Positions 24,945 through 33,421 of a DNA stretch of 64,000 nucleotides are shown here, piece after piece. The stretch is from CALOCN01 sp942491735 (lineage in GTDB: Bacteria; Eisenbacteria; RBG-16-71-46; JABDJR01), in NCBI GenBank assembly GCA_942491735.1, contig CALOCN010000014.1, forward strand, positions 1,054,001 through 1,118,000, given 5' to 3'. A model generated the notes under the pieces. The model saw only the letters and a program-made list of their open reading frames with translations, was not told the DNA's origin and did not search any database. Every line of letters begins with the position of its first letter. The stretch's first letter is position 1. The translations under genes and the position numbers were made by a program.

Positions 24945-27671
24945 CTAGCTCTGTCGTTCGAGAATCTGCTGGAACCGGAGATGTTCCCGGGCGGGGTCGT
25001 AGATGGGGGACTCCCGCAGCGCCCCCGGCGTGACGTACTCGGTCCCGGGGGTGTTGACGAGTTCCTCCCAGATAGCGATCGCCTCTTCCAGTCGCCCCGC
25101 GATGAGGTAGATGAACGACAGGTCCTGGCGGCGGATGTTTCGGATCCAGGCGTCCTTCGAGGCGGGTGCGGTCTCGATCGATCGTTCGCCCAGCCGAATC
25201 GCCTCCTCGGGTTCCCCCAACACGGCCAGAACCGTTCCCATGGCCGAGAGCAACGTGGAATGGTCCTCCTGCTCCCGGTACAAGGCCTCGAGTTCGGGCC
25301 GCGCCTCCTGCATCAGACGGCGTGCCTCGGCCGGATCCCCGACCAGGGCATGGGCGCGGCCGGCGATGAACGGGTGGTGGAGATAGCGGAACTGACCGAC
25401 GATGGGCGTGCGTTGGTCACGAGTCCTGGCGTCAACGGTGGCTGCGTCCCCGGACAGCAGGGCCAGCCGGACTTTCACGCTGTTGCTGAACCCGCCCGTG
25501 ACCTCGGGTGGCAGTTCCGCGAGGGCCTGCCGGGCCTCGCCGTACCGACCGGCATAGGCGAGATGGAGCGCGGCCATCGCGTAGCCGTTGTCCTGGTCGG
25601 GGAGGAGGGAGATCAGGAGGTCGTTGAGGGCCTGGGCCTCCTCGTAGCGACCCAGGACCCCCAGGGTTTCGCTGGCCGAGTAGAGAAGCCGGGTGTTGCG
25701 CGGATCCCGCTCCAGGGCGGCACCGAAGTGCTCCATCGCGGCCTGGAACCGACCCCGACGCCGCTCCACGAACCCCATGGCTTCGCGGACTCGCGTGTTC
25801 CCCGGCATTCCCGCCCGGGCGCGCTCGAAGTGATGCAGGGCGACCGTGTAGTCCTTGCGGCCTCGGTAGGCCAGGTACCCCGCAGCGTATTCCACCCACG
25901 GGGATTCCGGGTCCACCTCGCGCATGCGGGTTACCAGGGAATCGCACACGGCGAGCCGCTCCGGCGAGGCGTCGTACTCGAAGTGGACGAAGGCGGCGTG
26001 CGACTCCACCAGCTTGGCCAGGGCGGGTAGGTACTCGGGGTCCAGCTTGATCGCCCGCTCCAGGAGGCTCATGGCCAGCTCCTCGGACGCACGGTCGACG
26101 GCCCCTGCGGCGAGGTACTCGCTGGCCCGCAGGTAGGCGTGGTACGCCTCCACGTTCTCCGTGGGATGCGCGGCGAACGATGACTTGTTTTCTGACTGAA
26201 GCCGGATGTCCAGGGCTTCCACCACTTCCTCGGCGATTTCGGACTGGATGCGGAAGACCTCCTGCATAGTCCGCTGATGGCGGCCCGACCAGACCTGGGA
26301 GTCGTCGGCAGCCCGTACGAGCCGTGAGACCACGCGCACCTCGCTGGTCCCGTCGGCGTGTTTCTCCCAGCGCACCGAGCCTTCCAGCACGTGGGTCACG
26401 CCCAGGTCGGCGCCGATCTGGGGCAGGGTCTTGTGCGTCTTGTCGTACTGCACCGCGGTGGTGCGCGAGATCACCGAGAGATCCCGCACCGAGGCGAGTC
26501 GGCTCATGATCTCGTCGGTAATGCCGGCCGCGAAGTAGAGGTCCTCCGGTGGGCCGAGGTTCTCGAACGGCAGCACGACGATGGAGCGATCGTCGATCTC
26601 CTGGGTGGCGCTCCCGGCTGTGGAAGTTGCTCGTGATCCCGTCGCCCCCGGGGCGGCGGCCTCCCGGCCGGGACCCAGGACGAACCAGCCGACCAGGGCG
26701 AGGGAGACGACGGTGACGAGACCGAGGGCGAACGGGAGAACGCGTCTTTTGCCTGGCCGGGCTCCGGGGACCGCAGGCGTCGCGACATGCAGCGAGGTCC
26801 CGGTCGTGGTGGCCGGATGCAGGTGCAGCTCCTCGCGCACCATGTCCAACTCGTTCGCCACGTCCTGCGCCGTCTGGTACCGCCGGTCCGGTTCCTTGGC
26901 CAGGCAGCGGGCAATGAGCCGGGCCAGATGCTCGGGCAGATCCTCGCGGACCGAGTTCACCGGAGGGGGCGTATCGCGCAGCACGGCGGTGAGGGTGGAG
27001 ATCGCGCTGTCTCCCTGGAACGGGCGCCGGCCGGTGCACATTTCGTAGAGGATGACGCCGAGCGAGAAAATGTCGGTGCGGTGGTCCGTCTCTTTGGCCT
27101 CGGCCTGCTCCGGGGACATGTAGGCGACGGTGCCCATGATCTGTCCCTCGGCGGTGAGATGACCCACCGCGAGGGTCGCGGCCTGGTCCTGGAACCCGGT
27201 CTGCACGAGCTGGGCGAGACCGAAGTCGAGAACCTTGAGACGACCTTCCTCGTCTACCATGATGTTGTCCGGCTTGAGGTCGCGGTGGGCCACGCCCTGA
27301 CGGTGCGCGGCCTGGATCGCCGCGACCAGAGGGAGGGCGGCGGAGAACAATTCGGGGAGCCCCATGCCGCCGGTCGGGATGAGTCCCGAGAGCGGCTGCC
27401 CGGCGACCAGCTCCATGGTGAGATACAGGACGTCCCCCTCGGTCTCCACCGAGTGGAGGGTCACCACGTTGGGGTGATTGAGGGAGGCGACAACACGGGC
27501 CTCGCGCTCGAATCGGGCCCGGCGCTCGGGGTCGGCTGCGGTTTCCGGTGGGAGAACCTTGAGCGCGACGCGACGCCCCAGACGCCGGTCCTCAGCCAAG
27601 TAGACCGTGCCCATCCCCCCCGAGCCCAGTTCTTCGAGGATGTCGTAGTGGCCTAGGCTCGTTCCGATCAA
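24945..27671 (-). CDS. Transmembrane Ser/Thr protein kinase with TolB-like and TPR sensor region
   Basis: 908 residues. The Hanks kinase domain spans ~8-275, with GSGGMG, Lys38 in VALKVL, H129RD131LKPDN, D149FG and MSPEQ. A single transmembrane helix at ~312-333 (PFALGLVTVVSLALVGWFVL) leads to a periplasmic TolB/FlgO-like domain (SIVVLPFENLGPPEDLYFAA, ISRTTAVQYDKTHKTLPQIG) and then TPR-like helices to the end. This is a common receptor-kinase layout in environmental bacteria. Its substrate is unknown. The next gene upstream is another kinase, 86 bases away on the same strand. Confidence 0.92.
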   Translation of the reverse strand: MIGTSLGHYDILEELGSGGMGTVYLAEDRRLGRRVALKVLPPETAADPERRARFEREARVVASLNHPNVVTLHSVETEGDVLYLTMELVAGQPLSGLIPTGGMGLPELFSAALPLVAAIQAAHRQGVAHRDLKPDNIMVDEEGRLKVLDFGLAQLVQTGFQDQAATLAVGHLTAEGQIMGTVAYMSPEQAEAKETDHRTDIFSLGVILYEMCTGRRPFQGDSAISTLTAVLRDTPPPVNSVREDLPEHLARLIARCLAKEPDRRYQTAQDVANELDMVREELHLHPATTTGTSLHVATPAVPGARPGKRRVLPFALGLVTVVSLALVGWFVLGPGREAAAPGATGSRATSTAGSATQEIDDRSIVVLPFENLGPPEDLYFAAGITDEIMSRLASVRDLSVISRTTAVQYDKTHKTLPQIGADLGVTHVLEGSVRWEKHADGTSEVRVVSRLVRAADDSQVWSGRHQRTMQEVFRIQSEIAEEVVEALDIRLQSENKSSFAAHPTENVEAYHAYLRASEYLAAGAVDRASEELAMSLLERAIKLDPEYLPALAKLVESHAAFVHFEYDASPERLAVCDSLVTRMREVDPESPWVEYAAGYLAYRGRKDYTVALHHFERARAGMPGNTRVREAMGFVERRRGRFQAAMEHFGAALERDPRNTRLLYSASETLGVLGRYEEAQALNDLLISLLPDQDNGYAMAALHLAYAGRYGEARQALAELPPEVTGGFSNSVKVRLALLSGDAATVDARTRDQRTPIVGQFRYLHHPFIAGRAHALVGDPAEARRLMQEARPELEALYREQEDHSTLLSAMGTVLAVLGEPEEAIRLGERSIETAPASKDAWIRNIRRQDLSFIYLIAGRLEEAIAIWEELVNTPGTEYVTPGALRESPIYDPAREHLRFQQILERQS

Positions 27672-27757
27672 GGAGGTCTCCGGGAGGATGTCTACGCCGA
27701 ATTAGACCGTGAGTTTACCGGGAACTTCAGGCAACCACAAACCAACGGATTACGGGT

Positions 27758-29347
27758 TCAGTGGGAGGCATAGCGACCCCGGTTGGCGTGGTGCCGGTCC
27801 CACCAGGCCCGGGCCTGCTCGTTGTCCCAGGGTTGCTCGAAATGGATCGCCTCCAGAAGGCGGGCTAGTTCATCGGCACCGTTTGGGCGGTCATCCGGAT
27901 GCTTGGCCAGACAGGCGAGGACGACAGCGTCGAGAGCCTCGGGTATCTCGAATTCGGAGCGCCGAGACGGAGGAACGGGCTGTGCGCTGGCATGCTCGGT
28001 CAGCATGGCAATGGGAGTCCTGGCCGGAAACACGAGTTCCCCGGTGAGTAGCCAGTAGGCGACACAGCCCATCGAGTAGATATCGGAGCGGTAGTCGACC
28101 GGGCTGGTACCGGTGATCGCTTCGGGATACATGTAGGCGGGCGTGCCCGTGATGGAGCCCTCGCGGGTCAGCGCTGGATCCGCTTCGTTCCCGGCCGTGT
28201 CGTGCTTGACCAGTCCGAAGTCGAGCACCTTGATGAAGTCACGGTCCTCACCGTACTCGCAGACGAACAGGTTGGCCGGCTTGATGTCGCGATGGACCAG
28301 TCGGCGACGATGGGCCTCGTGGAGCGAGTGACATGCCTGCTTCAGCATGTAGACGGTACGTGCCGGCGTGATCGGACCGAAGCGCTTGACCAGGGTTTCC
28401 AGATCAATGCCGTTCAGCAGTTCCATCACGTAGTAGAACGTCCCCTCGGGAGTGCTTCCATAGTCGTAGATGTCGACCGTATGGGGAGAGTGCAGGGTTG
28501 CGGTGGCCTGCACCTCCCGCTCGAAACGCTGGTTCAGTTCCTGGACCTGGCCCGGGTCCAGACCGGCCGTGACGTCGGGTCGAAGGAACTTAACCGCCGC
28601 TGATCGGGCCAGCATCCGGTGGCTGGCCACCCACACCTCTCCCATGCCACCGCTCCCCAGGTTCTCCTCCAGCCGGTAGCTACCCATGTCACGCGCCTCG
28701 CGAACCGCCTTGCCGAGCCTGTAGACCACGCTGGACACGGTGATCCCCATTAGGACCGAGAAGATGGATGCCATGGTCACGAATGCGAGCGACCCTTCGG
28801 CGAACTCAACCCAACCCGCGTGGGTGGCCGCCCAGCGCGTCAAGGGCGACACGGAGGCGGCAAGCAGGATCGTGGTGACGGCGGTCGTCGACCGCATCGG
28901 TACGATGGCGGGAAAGAACACGACCCATACCAGGGTGAACGAGAAGTACGACAGGCCGAGCCGGATGGCGTTGGAGTGGTATGTCGTGACGACAAGGCAC
29001 TCGGATGCGCTGAACCAAAAAGCGACGAACACGCAGAAGGCCAAGCCGATTCGTATCAGGGAGCGGGTCGAGAGCATGCGCCGATACACGACCCACGCGA
29101 CGATCAGCGAAACCAGGGTGATCACGACGTCGTGGCCCGCCTCGAGAACGCTGTAGTCGAACGCGGTGATACCCAGGACGTAGGAGTTCACCAGGTTGAC
29201 GACGTTGCCGATGAGGACAAGGACCGGGGGGGTCAGGGAAAGAAGGACGATGCGTCTCAGGACGACGTTGACGATGTCCGCGGGAAGCGTGTCCGGCGGG
29301 GTCGTAGTGGACTTGCTGGGGCGGATGAATTGGGTTACCACGGACAT
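27758..29347 (-). CDS. Polytopic membrane Ser/Thr protein kinase
   Basis: 529 residues from ATG 29347, with GGGAG 7 bases upstream. The N-terminal ~215 residues hold about six transmembrane helices (VVLRRIVLLSLTPPVLVLIG; VVITLVSLIVAWVVY; LAFCVFVAFWF; TLVWVVFFPAIVP). The C-terminal Hanks kinase has GSGGMGEVW, AAVKFL, HRDIKPAN and DFGLVK; the APE motif reads YPE. The membrane part may sense a signal directly, as no periplasmic domain exists. It starts 2 bases after the stop of the frameshifted membrane gene, so the XRE, membrane protein and kinase genes form one operon. Confidence 0.9.
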   Translation of the reverse strand: MSVVTQFIRPSKSTTTPPDTLPADIVNVVLRRIVLLSLTPPVLVLIGNVVNLVNSYVLGITAFDYSVLEAGHDVVITLVSLIVAWVVYRRMLSTRSLIRIGLAFCVFVAFWFSASECLVVTTYHSNAIRLGLSYFSFTLVWVVFFPAIVPMRSTTAVTTILLAASVSPLTRWAATHAGWVEFAEGSLAFVTMASIFSVLMGITVSSVVYRLGKAVREARDMGSYRLEENLGSGGMGEVWVASHRMLARSAAVKFLRPDVTAGLDPGQVQELNQRFEREVQATATLHSPHTVDIYDYGSTPEGTFYYVMELLNGIDLETLVKRFGPITPARTVYMLKQACHSLHEAHRRRLVHRDIKPANLFVCEYGEDRDFIKVLDFGLVKHDTAGNEADPALTREGSITGTPAYMYPEAITGTSPVDYRSDIYSMGCVAYWLLTGELVFPARTPIAMLTEHASAQPVPPSRRSEFEIPEALDAVVLACLAKHPDDRPNGADELARLLEAIHFEQPWDNEQARAWWDRHHANRGRYASH

Positions 29348-29349
29348 GA

Positions 29350-29812
29350 TCAACTCCCATCAGCGAATGCGTCCTCTTGTGCCTTTCCCATCAGCAAAGA
29401 GGCCATTCTCTCCTTGTCGAAGAACCCGAAGAACCGGAAGAAGAAGACGGCCAGGGCAAGGAGCAGGAGGCCGGCAATCCGCGGCCAACGGCGGGACAGC
29501 CAGGCCAGGCCGAAGAACGGCAACGCGATCAGTGGGTGAAGGAGGAGTGCGGTCCAGCCGGTCCACTCTGAGCCCCACCAGTCCCGCGGTCAGGAATGCG
29601 TGGTACCCGGCCCGGTGATCGGCCCTTCTCTGGAACTCGTCCCGGTCGTTGAGCACCCCAAACTCCCGAAGCAACCCCGGCCCGAAGGTCCCGATCCCCA
29701 CCAGCAGGAAGAACCACCAGCTCACGCTGGAGAGCCAGAACCCTGCGACCACGATGGCGCCGGCGATCAGGCTCGTGCGAGATGGCCGCCAATGTCGATT
29801 TCCTTCAGTCAT
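29350..29812 (-). pseudogene. Small membrane protein gene with a frameshift
   Basis: The first frame from 29812 encodes one hydrophobic hairpin (SLIAGAIVVAGFWLSSVSWW, FFLLVGIGTFGPGLL) and runs to YHAFLTAG. It then degenerates into proline- and arginine-rich sequence. A second frame takes over at about 29590 with DWWGSEWTGWTALLLHPLIA, LPFFGLAWLSRRWP and a further helix, ending at TGA 29350-29352. A single extra G in GCGGGAC near 29588 would explain it. The intact product would be ~154 residues with four helices. Either a real mutation or a sequence error; the family is unknown. Confidence 0.7.
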
Positions 29813-30032
29813 CGCTACCTCCCTTGTTCAACTGGAAGAGCGTCTCCACGCTGGTCTCAAGAGACTCGGCGAGTTGGAGGGCCAGGGCGACCGACGGGGT
29901 GTACTTGCCCTTCTCGATGAACAGGATGGTCTGTCGAGTGACCCCAATCTGGTCCGCTAACTGCTGCTGGGTCAGTTCTTTAGCTAGTCGGTGCGATCGG
30001 ACCCGGTTGAGGACGTCGTGCCGTGGCTTCAT
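29805..30032 (-). CDS. Short XRE-family regulator
   Basis: 75 residues from ATG 30032, almost only a helix-turn-helix: AKELTQQQLADQIGVTRQTI then LFIEKGKYTPSVALALQLAE, of the small YozG-like class. It overlaps the next gene by 8 bases and leads the operon with a membrane protein and a kinase. Such small XRE proteins often accompany a small membrane protein and autoregulate. Confidence 0.85.
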   Translation of the reverse strand: MKPRHDVLNRVRSHRLAKELTQQQLADQIGVTRQTILFIEKGKYTPSVALALQLAESLETSVETLFQLNKGGSDD

Positions 30033-30039
30033 GTGGGGC

Positions 30040-30068
30040 AATGTAATGTAAACCGAACATTGAGTCAA
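30040..30068 (-). promoter_or_regulatory. Near-consensus sigma70-type promoter for the XRE-kinase operon
   Basis: On the minus strand TTGACT (30068-30063) and TACATT (30045-30040) are separated by exactly 17 bases. The predicted transcription start falls at or within a base or two of the ATG at 30032, so the message is probably leaderless. TACATT is repeated in tandem here. Confidence 0.55.
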
Positions 30069-30236
30069 GTTTATTTAACTTTTCTGAGAGTACCTGGCGC
30101 GATGAGTTGCGCTTGAGTTTGCCGGCGGACTCAAGGAAGATGGGCCGCACACACCGATTGGGCCCAGACACCCCCCCGGACAAACACCCTTCCGGCCCAC
30201 CCACCCGTCATCGCATCCGTTCCAGGGGGCTCAGCC

Positions 30237-31283
30237 ATGGCTGCCGTACTGTCCGCCGCGCAGATCGGTATGAACCTGCAGGCCATCTTTCCGGGAATCC
30301 AGACCGAGAAGTACTACGGGGACTGGTGCAAGCTTGGATCCTTCCTGACCGATCCGGATCTGGTCATCGAGGCCATGGCCCACCTCGATGAAGCCATGTT
30401 CACGAAGCTCAGCGGCAAACGTGGAAACCTACCCCAGAACAAGGCCGCGATGGCTCCGGTGTACGCGGCGTACTACGCCGCTCCGGTACGTGACATGACG
30501 GTGCTGGGCAAGGGGGATGTCTCCCATGTCCTGGCCGAGGTTCTCACGGAAACCGAGTTGGCCAACGACTTCAAGACGGAGATGGGCACGACCCAAAGGG
30601 ACATCTTGGCGGCGCCTCCCGCCGGAACGCCGGCGAACGCCACACCGGCCGCGGGGAATCCTCGCGTTCCCACCTACCATGGCTTTGTGCAGCCGGCGGC
30701 CTTCATGCTGCAGCTTGAGCGCCAGACCCACTGGAAGGATCCGGGTGCCCAGATGATTCACGGTGAGTTCACACACCGATTGCAATGGTATGCGGCGATC
30801 CGTCACGCGCCCTGTGACAAGGCGGCGGCCAAGGTCTTTCGTGCCATCGGCAAGTTCAAGACACCCTACGATCGCGGCGGCCGTCAGGGTCCTCCCAACC
30901 TCTACCTATGGGACGCTCTTTGCGATCGGACGAACGCCAAGGACGTCAGTTTCGACGACCACCTGTTCCGCACTCATGACGCCGGTGATCGCGGTCTTGA
31001 TTTTCGATCACCCGAGAATCTCAACTGGTATCTCATGCACGAGGCTCGAGATCCTCACCGTTGGCCCTTGCTCAAGACATTCCTGATTGCAAGGTACAAC
31101 AAGCGCCGCGTTCAATTCGAACTCAGCGAGGCATTCAACGCGAATGATCCTATGTTCCTGTTTCAGGCGGACTATCTGGCAAAGAAACTCTACGGAAAGA
31201 CATGGGCAACGTGCGATGCCCCCGAGACGGATTTCATCAACCGGGTGATCGGAGACGGCTCGGACCAGATTTGGAAGTTCTAG
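30237..31283 (+). CDS. Soluble protein of unknown function
   Basis: 348 residues from ATG 30237, with AGGGGG upstream. No signal peptide or membrane helix. A low-complexity Ala/Pro linker (PAGTPANATPAAGNP) at ~128-142 separates two globular parts. Notable motifs are TEKYYGDWCKLGSFLTDPD, HWKDPGAQMIHGEFTHRLQW and NLNWYLMHEARDPHRWPLL. From memory the HGEFTHRLQWY region recalls proteins annotated as LirA/MavJ-type effectors, but I cannot confirm this. It is a single gene between the divergent XRE operon and the convergent DUF4404 gene. Confidence 0.6.
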   Translation: MAAVLSAAQIGMNLQAIFPGIQTEKYYGDWCKLGSFLTDPDLVIEAMAHLDEAMFTKLSGKRGNLPQNKAAMAPVYAAYYAAPVRDMTVLGKGDVSHVLAEVLTETELANDFKTEMGTTQRDILAAPPAGTPANATPAAGNPRVPTYHGFVQPAAFMLQLERQTHWKDPGAQMIHGEFTHRLQWYAAIRHAPCDKAAAKVFRAIGKFKTPYDRGGRQGPPNLYLWDALCDRTNAKDVSFDDHLFRTHDAGDRGLDFRSPENLNWYLMHEARDPHRWPLLKTFLIARYNKRRVQFELSEAFNANDPMFLFQADYLAKKLYGKTWATCDAPETDFINRVIGDGSDQIWKF

Positions 31284-31287
31284 CTCC

Positions 31288-31539
31288 CTAGATCCCCAGG
31301 CCGTTGAGCGTATTCGCGAGGTGGTTGATCATCGCGGTGACCCGGGGGTGCTCCACCTCGAACTCGTCCGCTTCCCGTCTGAGGGTGTCGATCAAATCCT
31401 GGATCGCCTCGGGGGTGTATTTCTCGATTCCCTCGTGCGCCGCCTCCAGCGCCCCCTCCAGCGCGCCGGTCTCCTTTGGGGTCTGCTTGAGTTCCCCCTT
31501 GAGCTCGTCGATCGCTTTCTTGACTTCCTTGTGGGGCAT
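31288..31539 (-). CDS. DUF4404 family small helical protein
   Basis: 83 residues from ATG 31539, with GCAGGAG upstream. Two predicted helices (KEVKKAIDELKGELKQTPKE; AIQDLIDTLRREADEFEVEH) and the closing segment HPRVTAMINHLANTLNGLGI fit DUF4404. It follows the SulP gene on the same strand with a 54-base gap, so cotranscription is likely. Function unknown. Confidence 0.8.
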   Translation of the reverse strand: MPHKEVKKAIDELKGELKQTPKETGALEGALEAAHEGIEKYTPEAIQDLIDTLRREADEFEVEHPRVTAMINHLANTLNGLGI

Positions 31540-31593
31540 CGTGTCTCGCTCCTGCAAAAGGGTTCTGCCTACCGGCAGGATACCACGGCCGCT

Positions 31594-33195
31594 CTAGCTC
31601 CCGTTCTCCACCAGCTTCCCGTAGTCCACCAGGACACCGTAGTGCGGGTCCTCGATCATGTTCACCTCGACCATGTCCCGGGCATTGTGCAGGAGGAGCT
31701 TGCAGTCGGGACTCAGGTGCACCAGGTGCAGCGTCTTTCCCGCCTCGGAATACTTGGCGGCCAGGGCGTCGATGGCCTCCAGGGCCGAGTGATCCCAGAC
31801 CCGGGCGTTGCGGAAGTCGATGACCACATCCTGCTCCCCGTCGGCGAAGGGGTTGAGCATGTGACGAAACTTCGAGATGGAGCCGAAGAAGAGCGGGCCG
31901 TGCAGCATGTAGACCTTGTGCCCCTCTTCCTCGGATCGCGCTTCCACCACCCAGACATGGCTGGCCGACTTCCATGCATACACCAGCGCCGAGATGACCA
32001 CACCCACCAGGACGGCGATGGCGAGGTCGTGGGCCACGGTGATCCCGGTCACGAGAAGGATGACCACCGCGTCCTCCCTGGGAATCTGTCGCATGATCCG
32101 GATCGACGCCCAGGCAAAGGTCCCGATGACCACCATCATCATCAGCCCGGTGAGCGCGGCCAGGGGGATCAGCTCGATCCAGGTGGACCCGAAGAGGATG
32201 AACCCCAGGAGCGCGAGGGCGGCGGTGATGCCGGAGAGGCGCCCTCGGCCGCCCGACTTGATGTTGATCATGGACTGGCCAATCATGGCGCAGCCTCCCA
32301 TGGCGCCGAAGAAGCCGCAGGTCAGGTTGGCCGCTCCTTGTCCCAGGCACTCCTGGGAGGTTCTCCCGCGGGTGCCGGTCATCTCGTCGATCAGGGTCAG
32401 GGTGAGCAGGCTCTCGATCAGGCCGATCGCGGCCAGGGTGAAGGACACCGGAAGGATGATGAGGAGGGTCTCGAAGGTGAACGGGACCCTGGGGATGTGG
32501 GGCACGGGAAATCCCCCCGCCACGCTGGCCAGGTCGCCGACGGTCGAGGTGTCCAGGTCGAGGCCCAGAACGAGGCCGGTGACGATGAGGATGGAGGCCA
32601 AGGGAGCGGGGATGAGGCTACCCAGGCGCGGAATACGGGGGAACAGCCAGATGATGAGCATGGTCAGCACGACCAGGCCCACCATGAGGATCAACGGCGA
32701 ACCGCTCATCCAGCCGCCGTTGAACAGGACATCCATGGCGCCATGGGATCCCTCGGGCGCGTGCGTCGCTTCCTTGAACTGACCCAACTGGGCCAGGAAG
32801 ATCACGATGGCCAGCCCGTTCACGAACCCGAGCATGACCGGATAGGGAACCAGCCGGATGAACTTCCCCAGTCGCAGCACCCCGGCCGTGATCTGGATCA
32901 ACCCGGCCATGGCGACCGCGGCGAAGAGGTACTCGGCGCCGTAGGCCGTGACCAGGCCCACCATGACCACCGCCATGGCGCCGGTTGCCCCGGAGATCAT
33001 GCCGCTGCGTCCGCCGAAGACGGAGGTGATCAGTCCGACAAAGAAGGCGGCGTAGAGTCCCACCAGGGGGTCCACCTGGGCGACAAAGGCGAACGCGATG
33101 GCCTCGGGTACCAGGGCCAGGGAAACGGTCAAACCGGACAGGATGTCGGTCCTGGGGTCCTTGGTGAGGCGGAAGCGTTTGACGAGGCGAAGCAT
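31594..33195 (-). CDS. SulP-family anion transporter with STAS domain, probable bicarbonate transporter
   Basis: 533 residues from ATG 33195. About 10-12 transmembrane helices; the family start is seen in DILSGLTVSLALVPEAIAFA, with the typical GLYAAFFVGLITSVFGG and GATGAMAVVM segments. A C-terminal STAS domain follows (VYMLHGPLFFGSISKFRHML; DFRNARVWDHSALEAIDALA). SulP proteins carry sulfate or bicarbonate with sodium or protons. The divergent neighbour is a carbonic anhydrase, which favours bicarbonate, as in known SulP and carbonic anhydrase associations. Substrate remains inferred. Confidence 0.88.
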   Translation of the reverse strand: MLRLVKRFRLTKDPRTDILSGLTVSLALVPEAIAFAFVAQVDPLVGLYAAFFVGLITSVFGGRSGMISGATGAMAVVMVGLVTAYGAEYLFAAVAMAGLIQITAGVLRLGKFIRLVPYPVMLGFVNGLAIVIFLAQLGQFKEATHAPEGSHGAMDVLFNGGWMSGSPLILMVGLVVLTMLIIWLFPRIPRLGSLIPAPLASILIVTGLVLGLDLDTSTVGDLASVAGGFPVPHIPRVPFTFETLLIILPVSFTLAAIGLIESLLTLTLIDEMTGTRGRTSQECLGQGAANLTCGFFGAMGGCAMIGQSMINIKSGGRGRLSGITAALALLGFILFGSTWIELIPLAALTGLMMMVVIGTFAWASIRIMRQIPREDAVVILLVTGITVAHDLAIAVLVGVVISALVYAWKSASHVWVVEARSEEEGHKVYMLHGPLFFGSISKFRHMLNPFADGEQDVVIDFRNARVWDHSALEAIDALAAKYSEAGKTLHLVHLSPDCKLLLHNARDMVEVNMIEDPHYGVLVDYGKLVENGS

Positions 33196-33225
33196 TGGCG
33201 GGCAATCCCATCCGGTAGGCAAAAC

Positions 33226-33256
33226 AAGAGACCGCCCCGGGTGGAGGCGGTCTCTT
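33226..33256. promoter_or_regulatory. Strong 11-bp hairpin between sulP and carbonic anhydrase genes
   Basis: AAGAGACCGCC (33226-33236) and GGCGGTCTCTT (33246-33256) are perfect inverted repeats with a 9-base loop. The hairpin is 31 bases upstream of the SulP ATG and 166 bases before the carbonic anhydrase start. No gene ends here, so it is not an ordinary terminator. It may be a leader structure of the sulP mRNA or an operator. Confidence 0.55.
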
Positions 33257-33421
33257 CAAGGAGGGAGTGGGAGTGGCCCAAGCCCTGCAGGAAAAGTGAC
33301 CAAGGAGTATGTCAGGTTTCGGCGGGGCATGACTAGCACCTGTGGGACAGCGATCGCGCATTCGGGGTAAGCTTGCCCCACGCAAACCTCCGACCCGTTT
33401 CCACCCAGGACGTCACTGAAC

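Noticed and set aside
31321..33336. 671-codon plus-strand frame opposite SulP
   Set aside because: Composition dominated by Asp, Gly, His and Gln; the SulP/STAS motifs on the other strand are decisive.
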